A stretch of DNA of 64,000 nucleotides from Bondarzewia mesenterica (GCA_004802705.1 SGPL01000089.1:1-64000); one strand, 5' to 3'; numbered from the stretch's first letter, positions 24,501 to 37,823 are shown. The notes: generated from the sequence alone by a model not told the origin. Numbers and translations: made by a program.

Positions 24501-26082
24501 ATTGTGCCGACTTCTGCCATCACTGGAGAGGGCGTACCTGACATGATCATGCTCTTGGTTAACCTGACACAACAGCGCATGAGCGATCGACTCATGTATC
24601 TCTCTGAACTCGAGTGCACAGTGCTCGAGGTCAAGGTTGTTGAAGGTCTAGGTACGACTATTGATGTCGTTCTATCGAATGGTATACTGCATGAGGGGGA
24701 CCGCATTGTGGTGTGCGGTTTGAATGGGCCTATCGTCACCCAAATCCGTGCTCTGCTCACACCGCAACCTCTTCGAGAACTTCGTATCAAGGTAATGTTT
24801 TTGTGTCAACAAATGGCGTGTTCCACTTCACTAATGGGTTACTGAAGTCGACATACGTGCATCACAAAGAGGTCAAAGCTGCATTAGGTGTGAAACTGGT
24901 CGCCCCAGATTTGGAAAAGGCCATCGCCGGTTCTAGGCTCCTGGTTGTTGGACCCGAAGACGACGAAGACGACCTCCGTGAGGAGGTCATGTCTGACCTT
25001 ACTTCTCTCATCAACTCTATCGACAAGTCAGGTCGTGGCGTTTGCGTCCAGGCGAGCACGCTTGGCTCCCTCGAGGCATTGCTGGAATTCCTCAAATCCA
25101 GCAAGATTCCTGTTTCTGGTATCAACATTGGGCCCGTGCACAAGAAAGATGTGATGCGCGCTGCCTCGATGTTGGAGAAAGCACGAGAGCTGGCATGTAT
25201 TCTCTGCTTCGATGTCTCTGTTGACAAGGATGCGGAGCGCATGGCCGAGGAGATGGGTATTCGTCTGTTCAAGGGTCCGCAGAGTTTCCTTCATTCATCA
25301 ACGAGCGAGTTCATAGGCTAATGAATGCGACAGCTGATATCATCTATCATCTCTTCGACGCATTCACGGCGTACAATGCCGAGATTGTGGAGGCAAGGAG
25401 GAGGGATGCCGCCCCGACAGCAGTTTGGCCGTGCCGACTCAAGATCATTGCCTGTTTCTGTAAACGGGACCCCATTATTTTGGGCGTGGACATTTTGGAT
25501 GGTACTTTGCGTGTAGGGACGCCGTTATGTGTCATCAAGACGGAGCCAGCGACGGGCGTGAAAGAGATCATTGAACTAGGGAAGATGTAAGTCCAATATG
25601 CCGCTTCCATTGAGCTTCTTGTCTTGATCGTGTTTCCTTTTCAGCACATCGCTTGAGATAAATCACAAGTCCATGGATGTGAGTGCTTTTGAGGACAGTC
25701 AACTGCTACGCACGTACTCAGTGGGCCCTTCCAGATCGTGAAGAAGTCACAAGCTGGTGGTGGAGTCGCGGTCAAGATTGAACACGCAGTTTATCAATCC
25801 GCCAAGATGTTTGGCCGCCATTTCGATGACAAAGACGAGATATACAGTCGTATAACTCGCCAGAGCATTGATGTTTTGAAGGTTTGTGATCCTGACCCCG
25901 TCATTATCATCTGTTCTTACTCATCGGCTCAATTTGTCCACTTCTCAGTCGTCGTTCAAAGAGGACGTGACCAACGAAGAGTGGCTCTTGATCAAAGCGC
26001 TGAAACCAGTATGTGATATCGGAATGATTTGATGCTGCAACGACTGATGGAATACCTGTTCCAGCGTTTGAATATTCAATAG
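21516..26082 (+). CDS. FUN12: Translation initiation factor eIF5B (IF2-like GTPase)
   Basis: eIF5B promotes 60S subunit joining at start codons. The N-terminal third (21516-23700) is the usual charged, low-complexity region: [12 protein letters not shown], then Lys/Glu-rich coiled coil near 22690-22930 and acidic Ser/Glu blocks near 23510-23610. The GTPase begins at [24 protein letters not shown] (G1 at about 23740), with [13 protein letters not shown], the DTPGHESF G3 motif (about 24040) and ALNK-IDR G4 split by an intron (about 24250-24320). Domains II-IV follow ([17 protein letters not shown], the [14 protein letters not shown] segment, and a C-terminal part ending in LKPRLNIQ). Total is about 1,170 residues. 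A short intron removes the stop-containing stretch near 25280-25330. Near 21805-21846 the frame needs a 42-nt intron with a GC donor to skip an in-frame TGA at 21815-21817, so this junction is uncertain. Confidence 0.94.
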
Positions 26083-27634
26083 ATGGGCTCGCGTCGATTT
26101 TTTCACAGTCAATACGCGCTACACATTGACGTTACCTTCATGACCCGCTGTGTTATCACGGACTTTTCTTCCCTCATTTTGTTTGAATATTGCAGAGATC
26201 ATTGAGTAACGCCAGCTGTCCAACTTGTAACCTACGTGTACACCACACACCCTCTCTTTCTCTTATCATCTGCTTCATTGTTGCACATGCTGCCGTCGGA
26301 ATTCTCGAAGAAGCCCATCCTGCTACACGTGTCCAAGCAATTTCTAGCAATGGGCCAGACAAGTCGCCCATCTTGAACTCGCCCGACGTCGCCGCGCAAC
26401 TGAGGGAACTCCTGCGGTGAACGTGAAAAACAGAACTTTTCATCTTCCTTGGCCTCCCCCTTACCGCAGTTGAAATGGTTCGAACTTCATCTGAAATTAA
26501 GTGAGTGGCTATTTATGTTTATGAAGCCTAGAAGGTTTATATTGATCAGTCATACTTCGACCAAGATTTTTGTGAATGGTCATTTATATAGGTCCATTGG
26601 AGGGCCCATGCATGTCCATTGCCCGAGCTGCAAGCCTAAGTGTTCAGCGGTAGCATGTGATTTTGAGAGCGCTGGCTGCCCGGCCGAAAATAAATGGACA
26701 GCCGAGTTTCTTTGATGTCGGACGAGGTGATAAAGAGTCACCGCAAGTGCATTGCGAACTTTCTTATTTCATTTTAACAATATCTAATGCTCCCTTCCCG
26801 TTGACAGTAGCTTCAATGTGGATATAAACTCTCAAATCGAGGAAAAAAAAAAGTAGACTCAGCCTCAAATATGCTATCGGCCGTTAAGAAAACGCAAATT
26901 TATCCGCTCCGCGGCCTAGAATATGCTATTTTCCCGGTAAACATTCGGCAAGCGTGCACGCAAAGTCGGAGAGGCCTCTGTTGGGGAGGCCCCCAAAGCA
27001 TTTACGAAAACTTTCCGAAGCGCTTCAAAAATACTGGCGCGCACAAGAGCTCATCGAGAGCTGCGAGAATCACCCAGATTTATGTCAGTCCGACAGCTGG
27101 TTGTGGAGATATGGTGCTCAGTAACAGTTGAGCCTCGAAAAACGTGTTTCGCGCGTCGCCATCTTTACTGCAAACGGCAATAAAGACAACAATACCCTTG
27201 AATGAGTCGTCATAGCTTTTAGCACAGAGGGCCGAAGACACACTGTTTCCAAAGCGCTGAGTGTGCAGAAACACCTAACCTCGGTCCACCGGCCTCGACG
27301 CCGAGTTCTGAAGCCGTCGAGGACCCGGAGGAACGTGCACCGGAGGTATTCCGTCGGTGGCGCCGGCTTCGCTGAGCTTCAAATAACTTGTCGGAAATCG
27401 TCTGGGCCAAACCGTAGGCAAATGACTCGGACATGCACTAGTTTGCACAAGGTATCCTAGGGTATCTCGCCCTATCTCGCCCCTAATGTCACCCACGAAC
27501 AACATATATGTACAACATGTACAATTTCGTGTGAGGCTCTGCGAGGCTCCGGCTAAGGCAGCCCGACTCGGGTGCAGGGCATCGGTTCTTGGAAGCTATC
27601 ACCCGGCGGCATGTCAAACTATGTCAAGTCACGG
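26083..27634. other. Intergenic, no gene recognised
   Basis: About 1.6 kb between eIF5B and the CYP505 gene. Several 60-90 codon frames exist (for example 26190-26420 and 26871-27131), but none shows motifs or splices into a known family. The last part is the CYP505 promoter. Confidence 0.45.
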
Positions 27635-27642
27635 TATATAAG
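27635..27642 (+). promoter_or_regulatory. TATA box of CYP505 gene
   Basis: TATATAAG lies 83 bp ahead of the CYP505 start codon in a pyrimidine-rich leader, a typical position for a strong, inducible fungal core promoter. Confidence 0.6.
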
Positions 27643-27724
27643 GACTCGCCTCGAGTCTCCTATGCTATCCAGATGAGCACCCAACACCTTTCGCAGACAT
27701 CTCTCTCCCACTAGCTATACAATC

Positions 27725-30700
27725 ATGACCACTCCTATACTTCAACCACCCGCTATCCCCTTCTTGGGCAATATCACAACCATTGAAAGAGAAGTTCCCC
27801 TTCGCTCTTTCGAGCTTTTGGCCAAGCAGTATGGCGAGATCTATCGCTTACACATCCTTGGTGATATCGTCTTCAGATTTCGACCTTTCGTCTCCAATTA
27901 AATGAGTCGTCGCAGGGCGAGATGTCGTTGTCATCACCAGTTACAGGCTGGTGAACGAAGTCTCGGATGAGAAGCGATTCCACAAGACGATCTCGAGCGC
28001 CCTTCGCGAAGTTCGCAACCTCGTTGGAGATGGGCTATTTACGGTACGTGTGATTTCTCGAACCTCATGTTTTGGAAGGGGCGGCTTAAGCTCATCGACA
28101 AGGCTTTCCCTGGGGAGCCGAACTGGGCTATTGCTCGTATGAACACCATTCGCATTTTACAATTCGTTCAATTCACCCAGGCGCTCCAGATCGTTTGCTG
28201 ATGCCTGCCTTTGGAGCGGCGTCGATCCGGGGAATGTTCGATGATATGGTGGACATCGCATCGCAATTGCTGCTGAAATGGGAGAGGTAAATAACGTTTC
28301 CCTCAATTATTGATATGTGCGCTAAGGAGCTCGTCAGATTTGGCCCCAACTATGTCATTGAACCAGCCGAAGACTTCACGCGCCTTGCTCTGGATACCAT
28401 TTGCCTCACTTCAATGTCATACCGGTATGTAAATTCTCCAAGGCGGTGGATAGGCACCTGATTGGGGAAATCGTTTGACTGTCAGATTGAATTCATTTTA
28501 CATGGCAAGTAAACACAGACCTCTAAGATTTCGTTCACGATTCTGACTATGGTTACCGACATCTGTATTAACAGGAGGACGTACCCACCTTTGCAAAGGC
28601 CATGCTAAGTTTCCTCAAAGAATCTAGTATGCGCGCGAACCGTCCTTCTATCATCCAAGCCATGATGTCGGGCGTAAATGCGAAGTATCAAGAAGACGTC
28701 AAAATCATGACCGAACTTGCTGATGAGAGTAAGACAACCTCAGCTGCATAGTCTGCGTCGAAATTGGCATTGACGAGTGTTGTCCCAGTCGTAGCAGAGC
28801 GCAAGGCTAATCCCATAGATAAGAATGATTTACTGAACAAGATGTTACACGGCAGGGATCCAAAAACAGGGGAGGGTTTGTCGGACAGGGCCATTACGAA
28901 CAACGTGAGTTGGACTTTAATTCTGATCTTGAGCAGATGGATGCGACCTCATGTTCTCTAGCTATTGACCTTCCTCATTGCTGGTGAGTTTTAAAATTCA
29001 ACTTTTTTACTTGTATATCAATGCAATCATCTTTTAGGTCACGAGACAACATCTGGTATGCTCAGCAAAAACTGAAGAACAGGGGAAATCTTCTGAGCAC
29101 CTTATAGGAACGCTCACGTTCATGATTTACTATCTCCTCAAGAACCCCGAATGCATCCGAAAGCTCCGCGAAGAGGTAGACGAGGTCGTGGGCGATCAAC
29201 AGGTCCAACTCGGAGATCTGAGCAAACTGCCGTACCTCGTTGGTGAATGGATTTAGAACTCCGCACACACCCGGCGATTGTTGACAATGGTATCCAAAGC
29301 TGTAATGCGCGAGACTCTTCGCCTTTCTCCGCCCGCGCCTATGCGTGTCATGACGCCGAACGAAGCCACTACTCTCGCTGGTGGGGCTTACGCTGTAAAT
29401 GCGGGCGTCAATATCGTAATACATTCTGGATGGGCACAGAAGGATCCTATAGTATGGGGGGATGATGCGGACGAGTTCAAGCCCGAACGGAACCTCGACG
29501 GAAAGTTCGAGGCGCTTCCTGTAAGCAACCAGCTCATAATGCAGGAGGACTTGATCTGATTCCATCCATCCAGCCGAATGCCTGGCAGCCTTTCGGATTT
29601 GGCGTCCGAGCATGTATCGTACGTCTCTCCTATTCCAAAAAAAAAGTCATACTTACTCACATCACTCAACGTAGGGTCGTGCCTTCGCATGGCAAGAAAT
29701 TCTTATCTCGATGGCGTGCATCATTCAAAGATTTGATTTGGTCATGGTTGATCCTTCCTACAATTTGCAGCTGAAGCAGGCACTTACCATCAAGCCCGAC
29801 GGGTTTTTCATCCGTGCCACTCCACGTGCGGGTAGGCACATCCTCGTTGCACCCCGCTCTAGTAGCCTCCTGTCGGCGCCGGCCTTTAAACACAACAGCG
29901 CTCTGCTCTCTGGTGATAGCGTGCCGAAGAAACCCTTATATGTACTGTATGGGTCGAACACAGGGACTGCGGAGGCGTTCGCGCAACGCATCGCGAGCGA
30001 AGCATCCGCACATGGTACGAAAAAACTGGGCTTGTCAATTTGTCTTTCTCAAATGATGTGAATCGTTACAGGCTTCCGTTCCACTCTGGGCACGCTTGAC
30101 TCTGCCACCGAGCACATTCCGACTGATGGTCCCATCGTTGTGGTCACCGCATCTTTCGAAGGTAAGTAGCCTCTAGAGCAGGGCTAAGGCGATGGGGGAA
30201 GTTCATATTGTACTGCAGGTGAACCTGCGGATAATGCCACTCACTTCGTGGAATGGCTGAGCAATTTGAAATCGATTGAGCTCGCCAATGTCAAGTATGG
30301 TGTCTTTGGATGCGGTAACCATGATTGGGTACAGACCTACCAGCGCATTCCGACCCTCCTGGACGAGTTGTTTGAGAAGCGTGGTGGTCAGCGCTTGATC
30401 GAGCGGGGTGTAGGTGATGTGGGATCTGGTAACTTCTTCGAGTGCTTCGACGAATGGGAGGCCCAGATGTGGCAGGTTTTGACAAAGGCGTATCATACTA
30501 CGGAGTCTAAATCGTCTTCTGCACTACAAGTCAAGACTGTCGACGCGGGCACCGCCCGCGCGACCGCTTTGCGCCAGCCAGATGCCGTGCTTGGTGCCGT
30601 CGTCGAAAACAGGCTTTTGACTGCACCCGGTGCACCTGCTAAACATCATATTGGTGAGGATGACGTCCCTCTTTCAAGACCAATGAAACTTCTAACGAAT

Positions 30701-32049
30701 GTGTTTACCAGAGTTCAAATTGCCCGAGGGTGCGACTTACAGAACAGGCGATTACTTGGCCATGTGAGTTTTCATGCATATCCGGGAACTAATCTATCCC
30801 TGAACAGCTGATCAATGCATTCATGCAGCCTGCCGACGAACCCCATCCGAGATGTTCGACGTGCAATCGCGCACTTTGGCCTTTCTGCGGAGCAGGAGGT
30901 CAGTCACCTTAACAGTCGTGGTCTCGGTTACGTATTGACGCATGACGACTTCGCGCACATCTAGGTTGTCATCACATCGGTGGGACCGACGCCCTTGCCC
31001 GTCGACAAACCAATTAGCATATTGTCTCTTCTCTCGGGATATGTGGAGCTTGCGCAACCCGCCACCACACGTGATCTGCGCGTTCTCATCGAGGAGGCCA
31101 ATTCAGAGTCGACCGTCGCAGCACTCAAGCAGCTCTCCTCCAGCTACCAGAAGGAAATCCTCGAGAAAAGACTCAGTCTTATGGATATCTTGGAGGCGTA
31201 TGCCGACATCAAACTTCCCTTCGAGACCTTCTTGCACATCTTGCCGTCCATGCGCATCCGGCAGTACTCGATCTCGTCTTCGCCATTGTGGAATGCGAAT
31301 CACGTCACATTGACCATTAGCGTTCTCAATGCACTGCCCATGTCTGGACGCGTCGAGCCGTTCTTGGGTGTAGCATCGACATACTTGGCGGATCTCAAGC
31401 CTGGAGACCGCGTACAAATGAGCGTCCGTGCATCTGCAGCTGCATTCCGCCCACCTGCGGACCCGACGATACCTTTGGTCATGTTCTGTGCCGGGTCGGG
31501 GTTGGCTCCGATGCGTGGCTTCATTCAGGAACGAGCAGCACAGAAGCAGTCGGGTCGCGACGTCGGCCCCATCCTGCTCTTTTTTGGCTGTCGCTCACCG
31601 CGCGACGATTTCCTGTACTCCGACTCTGACCTCGCGAATTGGATGGAGTTCGGCGTTGTCGACGTACGTCCGGCATTTTCAAGGTCGACTGAAGATTCCT
31701 TGGGCTGCAAGTACATCCAGGAGTGAGTCATCCGCAAAGCTGTGACATCTTGCTAATTCAACTGATCCTGCTCTTCCTCCAGTCGAATTTGGCACGATCG
31801 TGTGGATATTTCGAATGCTTTTCAAAAGGAAGCGAAGGTATGTGGTATACAAGATTGACAGATTGACAGGGTTGCAACCTGATTACTTCGTAGTTCTTCT
31901 CGTGTGGTGCAGGCAAGATGGCTGCTGGCGTCAAAGAGCAGCTCATTGAAATCATTAAAGAATCACCTGGAGAAAGGACGGCGGAGCAGGCGGCAGAGGC
32001 TTTCGAGAGGATCTCTAAGGGAAGGTATGCCACTGACATCTTTGAGTGA
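27725..32049 (+). CDS. CYP505-type self-sufficient fatty-acid hydroxylase (P450-reductase fusion), intact
   Basis: A fused cytochrome P450 and NADPH-P450 reductase (P450foxy/BM3 type), which hydroxylates fatty acids near the omega end without a separate reductase. About 20 exons give roughly 1,050 residues. P450 half: proline-rich start (PPAIPFLGN), I-helix FLIAGHETTSG (about 28975-29060), ExxR as RETLRL (about 29310), and haem loop FGFGVRACIGRAFAW (about 29595-29690) with its cysteine. Reductase half: FMN-binding LYVLYGSNTGTAEAFAQ (about 29935), the ASFEGEPADNA segment, the FAD motif RQYSISSSPLW (about 31260), and NADPH-binding FCAGSGLAPMRGFIQER (about 31485) with the C-terminal FSCGAGKMAAGV. 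No lesion was found. One intron (28505-28574) uses a GC-AG donor (GCAAGT). A tandem pseudogene copy lies downstream. Confidence 0.95.
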
Positions 32050-33250
32050 AGAACGCCAGGTATTTCACGGTACCTTTATCTTCAACGGAAAAGATGTGCG
32101 GTATAACCATGATGCAATTGATATGGCGAACGTCTGGTCTACTTCTGATCTACGTCTTCAAACTCTCTTAGATTACCAGCTACCTACGTGTACTTCATCC
32201 ATGAATGGAGCGTGGTCTTTGAGCTGCAATTCGATAAGTCCTCGTGAGTTTCTCTCGCATGGAAGATCAAGTCACGCGGTAGTCCGACAGTGGTCCCTCT
32301 GATGATTTTTGTTGGCGGCTGATTCCTTGCTCCAAATGTGTGTACAGAAGGACCGTGTGCAATGAGATGGGATTGGTATCGTGGCTCTTACAACTTTGTC
32401 TCAGCGGATATCCCAGGACTCAAGCTGTGTGGGCTGCAACATTTTAGGGCACCATTATTATGGATTTACCGGATGTACCGCTTACTGCTCGTGATGTCCG
32501 TCTACGTCGAAGTGCCGCCTATAGTTTCGACCTTGCCTTGATGCCAAATGCAAATCTGATCGCGGCCGGTAGTCTTGAACCGCAGCGTCGAATGCGGGGC
32601 ATCGGGCCATGCTGGATTACCGACTCTTTATCTCGACACCGATCAAGTTGTCCTTTCTCGAATGTATGTCTCAAGCTCTGCCAATATGGTTATCATTGAA
32701 CAATTACCTTTGCTGACTCCAATATATCCAACGGGCCTCGTTCTTCAAGTTCTGCTAGAATTCCCATGGCGATTTCTAGGTCCATTTCCACGCTTCGAAT
32801 TCGAAGTCCCGTACTTGCGCTCTTCATATCTAGTCGCATCGTGGACTCTAGGTCAATGTGCGAACGGTGTCATCGTGTTCTTCACATTTTCGAAATTATG
32901 GCGAGTGCGACGTCGCCGAGGAGAGCGAGATTAGTATCCAGCTCAACTCTATATCATTTTGTCTGTGTTGGACGTAGATCCAGACGGAGCGTAATCTGGA
33001 TAGCCTGAAAATGCTCTCCTCCGTTGACTGTCCAATTCAGTGTTAATTTGAAGAGCTTTTAACAGTGAGTCTCTTTTTTTTTTCAGAGCGCACGCCAATG
33101 TTGAGCCTGATCACTATCAACTCGAGCATGAGGTGGCCGCTGACCTATTGAATCACACATTTATTTATTGACAGGTAAGACGTCATTGTCCGCTTTGCGG
33201 TTTGCCCGCGGAAAATATATCGACCGCGGACGAAACAGTCTGCGAAATGA
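32050..33250. other. Spacer between tandem CYP505 copies, no gene recognised
   Basis: About 1.3 kb between the intact gene and its pseudogene copy. A 119-codon plus-strand frame at 32575-32934 has hydrophobic stretches (LVLQVLLEFPWRFLGPF) but I know no family for it. The upstream end includes the 3' UTR of the intact gene. Confidence 0.4.
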
Positions 33251-33257
33251 TATATAC
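33251..33257 (+). promoter_or_regulatory. Retained TATA-like box of CYP505 pseudogene
   Basis: TATATAC lies about 105 bp ahead of the position of the lost start codon, matching the promoter layout of the intact copy. Confidence 0.4.
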
Positions 33258-33358
33258 TAGGCGGACAGCACTCACTACATCATGCAGGAGTATACAGGCC
33301 TCTTCTTGCGCGGCTCATCCCATTATCACATAGTCTACGTTGCGGCCTCCACTGCGTG

Positions 33359-36300
33359 GTGATCACTCCCATTCCTCAACAGCCTGCAACACTTTTGCTC
33401 GGCAATGTTACGAACCTTGAGAAGGAAGGGCCGATTCGCTATCACCAACTCTTGGCGAAACAATATGGTGAAATATAGAAACTCAACATCCTCGGTGATT
33501 ACATTGCATTTCTTAGTACCTTACTTTAGCTAACACAGATGAACACCTCCTTTATTTATCAGGCAGAGACATCGTTGTGGTGTCTAGTTATAGACTGCTG
33601 AACGAAAATTCTGACGAGAAAAGGTTTCACAAGACCCTCAACCCCAACATTATTCAAGTTCGCAATGCTATCGACAACGGCCTGTTCACAGCGAGTAGCG
33701 TCAATATCTCCAGCCTATAATTGAGATTCGATGTTGCCAATCAGGCCTTCTACCACGAACCGAGCCGAACTGGAGAATTACTCGTGAGGATTGCCTTACA
33801 TGTTTGTTCATTAATGGTAAATGCTAAATCTCCAGATCGTCTTCTGATGAGCGCTTTCGGGCCTCCGTCCGTTCGCTGCATTTTAACGATATGATGATGT
33901 TGCATTCTCAACTGGTGTTGAAATGGGAAAGGTGGTATGCTGTCACTTACTCGAGAACGTCATGTCTCAGCTCTTTCAACAGGTTTGGCCCCGATTATGT
34001 TTTCGAGCCGGCCACGGATTTTATACGCCTTACTCTCGAAACAATTGGCCTTGCATCCATGTCGTATCGGTAAGCGTCTCAACAGATTTCTCCTAGTCGA
34101 TCCAAAGATCTCAGGAGACTACGTCAAAATGGTAGCATGAACTCTTTCTACATGGCAAGTGCATTTGGTACATCATCGTCCATCCAAACGTTTTAACCAG
34201 AACGCCTGCGCTATCAGGAATATATTCCTCCCTTTGCGAAGACCATGCTCAGCTTTCTTGGAGAGTCGGGCCGTCGTGCCAATCGTCCTTCCATCGTATA
34301 AGCGACGATGTCTAGTACGAATGCAAAATATCAAGAAGACATCAAATTTATGGTGGATGTAGCCGACGAAAGTGCGGGATTTCCACCCTTCAATTAGACG
34401 TTGTCACTCACGCTCATGACACAGTCGTGGCCGAACGCAAAGCACACTCCACAGATAGGCAAGACCTGCTGAACAAGATGCTGAACGATAAGGATCCCAA
34501 AACTGGCCAAGGCATGTCCGATAAATCTATCACCAACAATGTTTGGTCCGCGAAAGCTTCGAATGTTCAACGGCTCTGACTTGCATTTTTCTAGTTGATT
34601 ACATTCCTCATTGCCGGTGAGCAAACTGGGATAGTTGATTCCATCTTGACTCTGTGCTCACACTGGCGTTTTCGACTGCAAGGGCACGAGACGACATCTG
34701 GTAAGAGCGTGTAGTAGTCGAAGACAATGGTTTGAATGAAAAATATCTCACAGGGACGCTAAGTTTCATAACATATCACCTCCTCAAATATCCCGAGTGC
34801 ATGCGAAAACTCAGTGAGGAAGTCGACAATATCACAGGCGATCGAGATATCGTTATCAGTGATCTTGACAAGCGTCCATGTCTCGTCGGCCAGTCTGATT
34901 GTGTTCAGTCATGTCTCGAGAAATTAACATTGTTGCAGCCGTTGTGCCCGAGGCACTCCGTCTATCACCTGCGGCAACAATGCGGTCGGCAACTCCATTT
35001 GATAATACGACACTTGCGAGCGGAATGTAGGCTATTAAGGCAGAAACTACTGTTGTGATAAATGTCGGCAATGCCCAAAGAGATTTTACGGTGGGGGGAG
35101 AGCGTGTACTCAATGGTAAATTTGAAGCTTTGCCGGTACGTGCCATGAAGTTCGTCTTTGTACTATCAAAGCATCTTGTTTCATTGCAGCCGAATGCGGG
35201 GCAACCATTTAGTCATGGAATACGTGGATGTATTGTGGGTCTTATTGGCCTTCAGGGCTTGAACTAGTCTCCGTAGCGACCTACACAGAAGACAGTCGTT
35301 CTGTGTTAAGGGCTTGAACGTGGCTGCTAGCATGAATCATCCTAGGGTCGAACCTTTGCTTGGCAGGAAATTCTTCTTGTCATGGCCGCCCTTGTGCAAA
35401 AATTCGACCTTACTATGGACGGCCCATCATATGATTTGCGGTTGAATCAAGCACTTGCCGTCAAACCAGCGGGATTCACCATTCGCGCTATCACTCGCAA
35501 AAGTTGTCGCGCCCTGCGTGCACCGCCGTCGTCTGCCCTGCTCTTTCAACATGGAAGAAGAGATGGCGCGCCGCCTGTGGTCCCAAATCTTCAAGGCAGC
35601 AAGCCGTTGTATGTAGTACTGTATGGATCCAACACCGGTAGCTCTGAGGCTTTTGCTCAGTGGGTCGCGAGCGAGGCTTTGTCGTATGGTGAGAAGTACA
35701 TCGCTCGACCTTTCACCTAGATATTGATGCATATTTCGCAGGTTTCCATTTCTACGATCGGAACCCTGACTCTGTAGTTGAACACATTCCCAATGATGGT
35801 CCTGTCATTGTTGTGACTGCATCATTTGAAGGCAGGGGCTTGACTAATTTGATGGAACCCGAAGCAACTGTTACTCTACCTCGCAGGTGAACCTGCCGAC
35901 AATGCCGCTCACTTTGTGGAATGGCTAAGCAACTTAAAAGCGAACGAGCTCGCTACCGTTAGGTTCGGTGTCTTCGGCTGCGGCAATCATACTGGGTGAA
36001 AACTTTCCAGCGCATTCCCATGTTGATTGATAACTTACTAGAGAAACAAACATGGATCACGGTGTCTCATCGAACGGGGTGTGGGAGCTGCTGGATCGGG
36101 CAATTTTTTCGGGTCGTTTGACACTTGGGAGAATAAAGGCAGGTCATACATCAGCATACATCGCCTCTCAGAAAATGTACTCCAACCTCACCTCAATGTC
36201 ATAAACAGGAGTATCAAACCCAAGAGTCTAAGGTTGCTTCTAGTTTGGAAGTAAAGGTTGTGGATGCGGGAGCTGCTCGAGCAAGCGCTTTGAAATGGGC

Positions 36301-37677
36301 TTTTGACTGTACCTGGAACTCCCGCCAAACATCACATTCGTGAGTTTAATAGATCCATGAAGTCCTCCGGTACTCAGACCCTGTTCAGAGTTCGATTTAC
36401 CTGAGGATGCGATGTACCAAACGGGTGACTATTTGGCCATGTATGTTTTTATCTATACTCTCAAAATGACGGTCCGCTCACGAAATACATACAAGTTTGC
36501 CGATCAACCCATCAAGGGATATCCACCGTGTTATCGCCAGGTTCGATCTGTCTGCTGGTCAAGAGGTAATCCATGAATGCTTGCAATCATCATACCCTGT
36601 ATTCATATGTGATGAATACTATCGTCTAGATGGACATTTCGTCCTCGGGTCCAACATTCCTACCTGTGGACAAATCAGTATTCAGAACCTTCTCTCTGAA
36701 TACATTGAGCTCTCCCAACCCACCACGACACGCATTCTTGGCATCTTGATTGATGCAACGGAGTCAGCGGCCACCATTGCCGCCCTGAAAGAGCTCTCTT
36801 CCGACTTCCAGACCAAAGTTCTTGAGAAGCGTGTCAGCGTGCTTGACATCCTCGAGGCTCACCCAGATATCAAGATCTCCTTCGCGACATTCCTGCAGAT
36901 CATGCCTTTGATGCGTGCCCGTCAATATTCCATCTCGTCTTCACCCCTTTGGAACCCGAAGCACGTCACCCTGACCATCAGCGTCATCAGGGCTCCTTCC
37001 ATCTCTGGACGTGTCGAACCTTTCCTCGGCATCGCATCGACGTACTTGACGGATCTAAAGCCTGAGGATCGTGTCCAGATGCGTGCGTGCGTCGGCTGCA
37101 GCATTACACCCTCCAATGGACCCTTCGGTGCTTATGGTCATGTTCTGTACTGGTTCGGGTTTGGCACTGATGCGTGGATTCTGGCAGGAAAAGGCTGCAC
37201 AGAAACAGCCGGGGCGTGATGTTGGCCCAACGCCACTGTTCTTTGGATGTCGCACGCCCCGAGATGATTATTTGTACTCGGATTCGTACCTATCGGCATG
37301 GGTATATCTGGGCGTTGTCGATATTCGCCCGGCCTTCTCGAGGTCAGCCGCAGACTCACTGGCCCGCAAGTACATACAAGAGTAAGTGCCTAGAGTCTGT
37401 ATATTCAGAAATCATTATCAAGAGTAATTCCTCTTTTTCACAGTCGCATGTGGCATGATCGCGCTGACATCTCCAATGCCTACGCCAAAGATGCCAAGGC
37501 AAGTTCTCAGTGCACACGCCTACAACTGTCGCATTGCTCACCTCTTACCTACAATTTTTCATCTGCGGCTCGGGCAAGATTGCTAGGTCGGTCAGGCAAA
37601 CGATCATCGACATTATCAAGGAACGCAGAGTGCAGAGGAAGGAGAGGCCATATTCGAGACGGCGGGAGCTTCTTTGA
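33359..37677 (+). pseudogene. Full-length CYP505 pseudogene, tandem paralogue
   Basis: This region matches the upstream CYP505 gene from end to end, with introns at the same places, but carries many independent lesions. The start is GTG where the intact copy has ATG (33359). Nonsense codons occur at 33476-33478 (TAG for TAT), 34299-34301 (TAA for CAA) and 35028-35030 (TAG for TAC). Frame breaks occur near 33760 (small insertion), 33882 (one base lost), 35990 (one base lost) and 37080. The EF-loop before the haem region and a linker in the reductase (about 36295-36300) are shortened. The haem loop reads FSHGIRGCIVG, so the first conserved residues have changed though the cysteine remains. The ExxR motif (EALR), the FMN and FAD motifs and the tail FFICGSGKIA are still recognisable. 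The GC-AG intron is kept (34155-34217). Divergence is substantial, so the duplication is old. Confidence 0.93.
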
Positions 37678-37823
37678 GTGAATGCCCGCGGCTTTGCGTA
37701 TCGTCGATTTTTTGAGTGTTGTGGTGTAGGATAGACTATAGTCTTTGACGATGTGATATGCAGCATGCGTTGGATTTTTTCTTGGCATTGATAAGATTAT
37801 CTTGAAGATGTAGCTTCTCGAGC

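Noticed and set aside
29062..29613. 183-codon minus-strand open frame
   Set aside because: It is antisense to several exons of the intact CYP505 gene, including ExxR, which clearly code on the plus strand.
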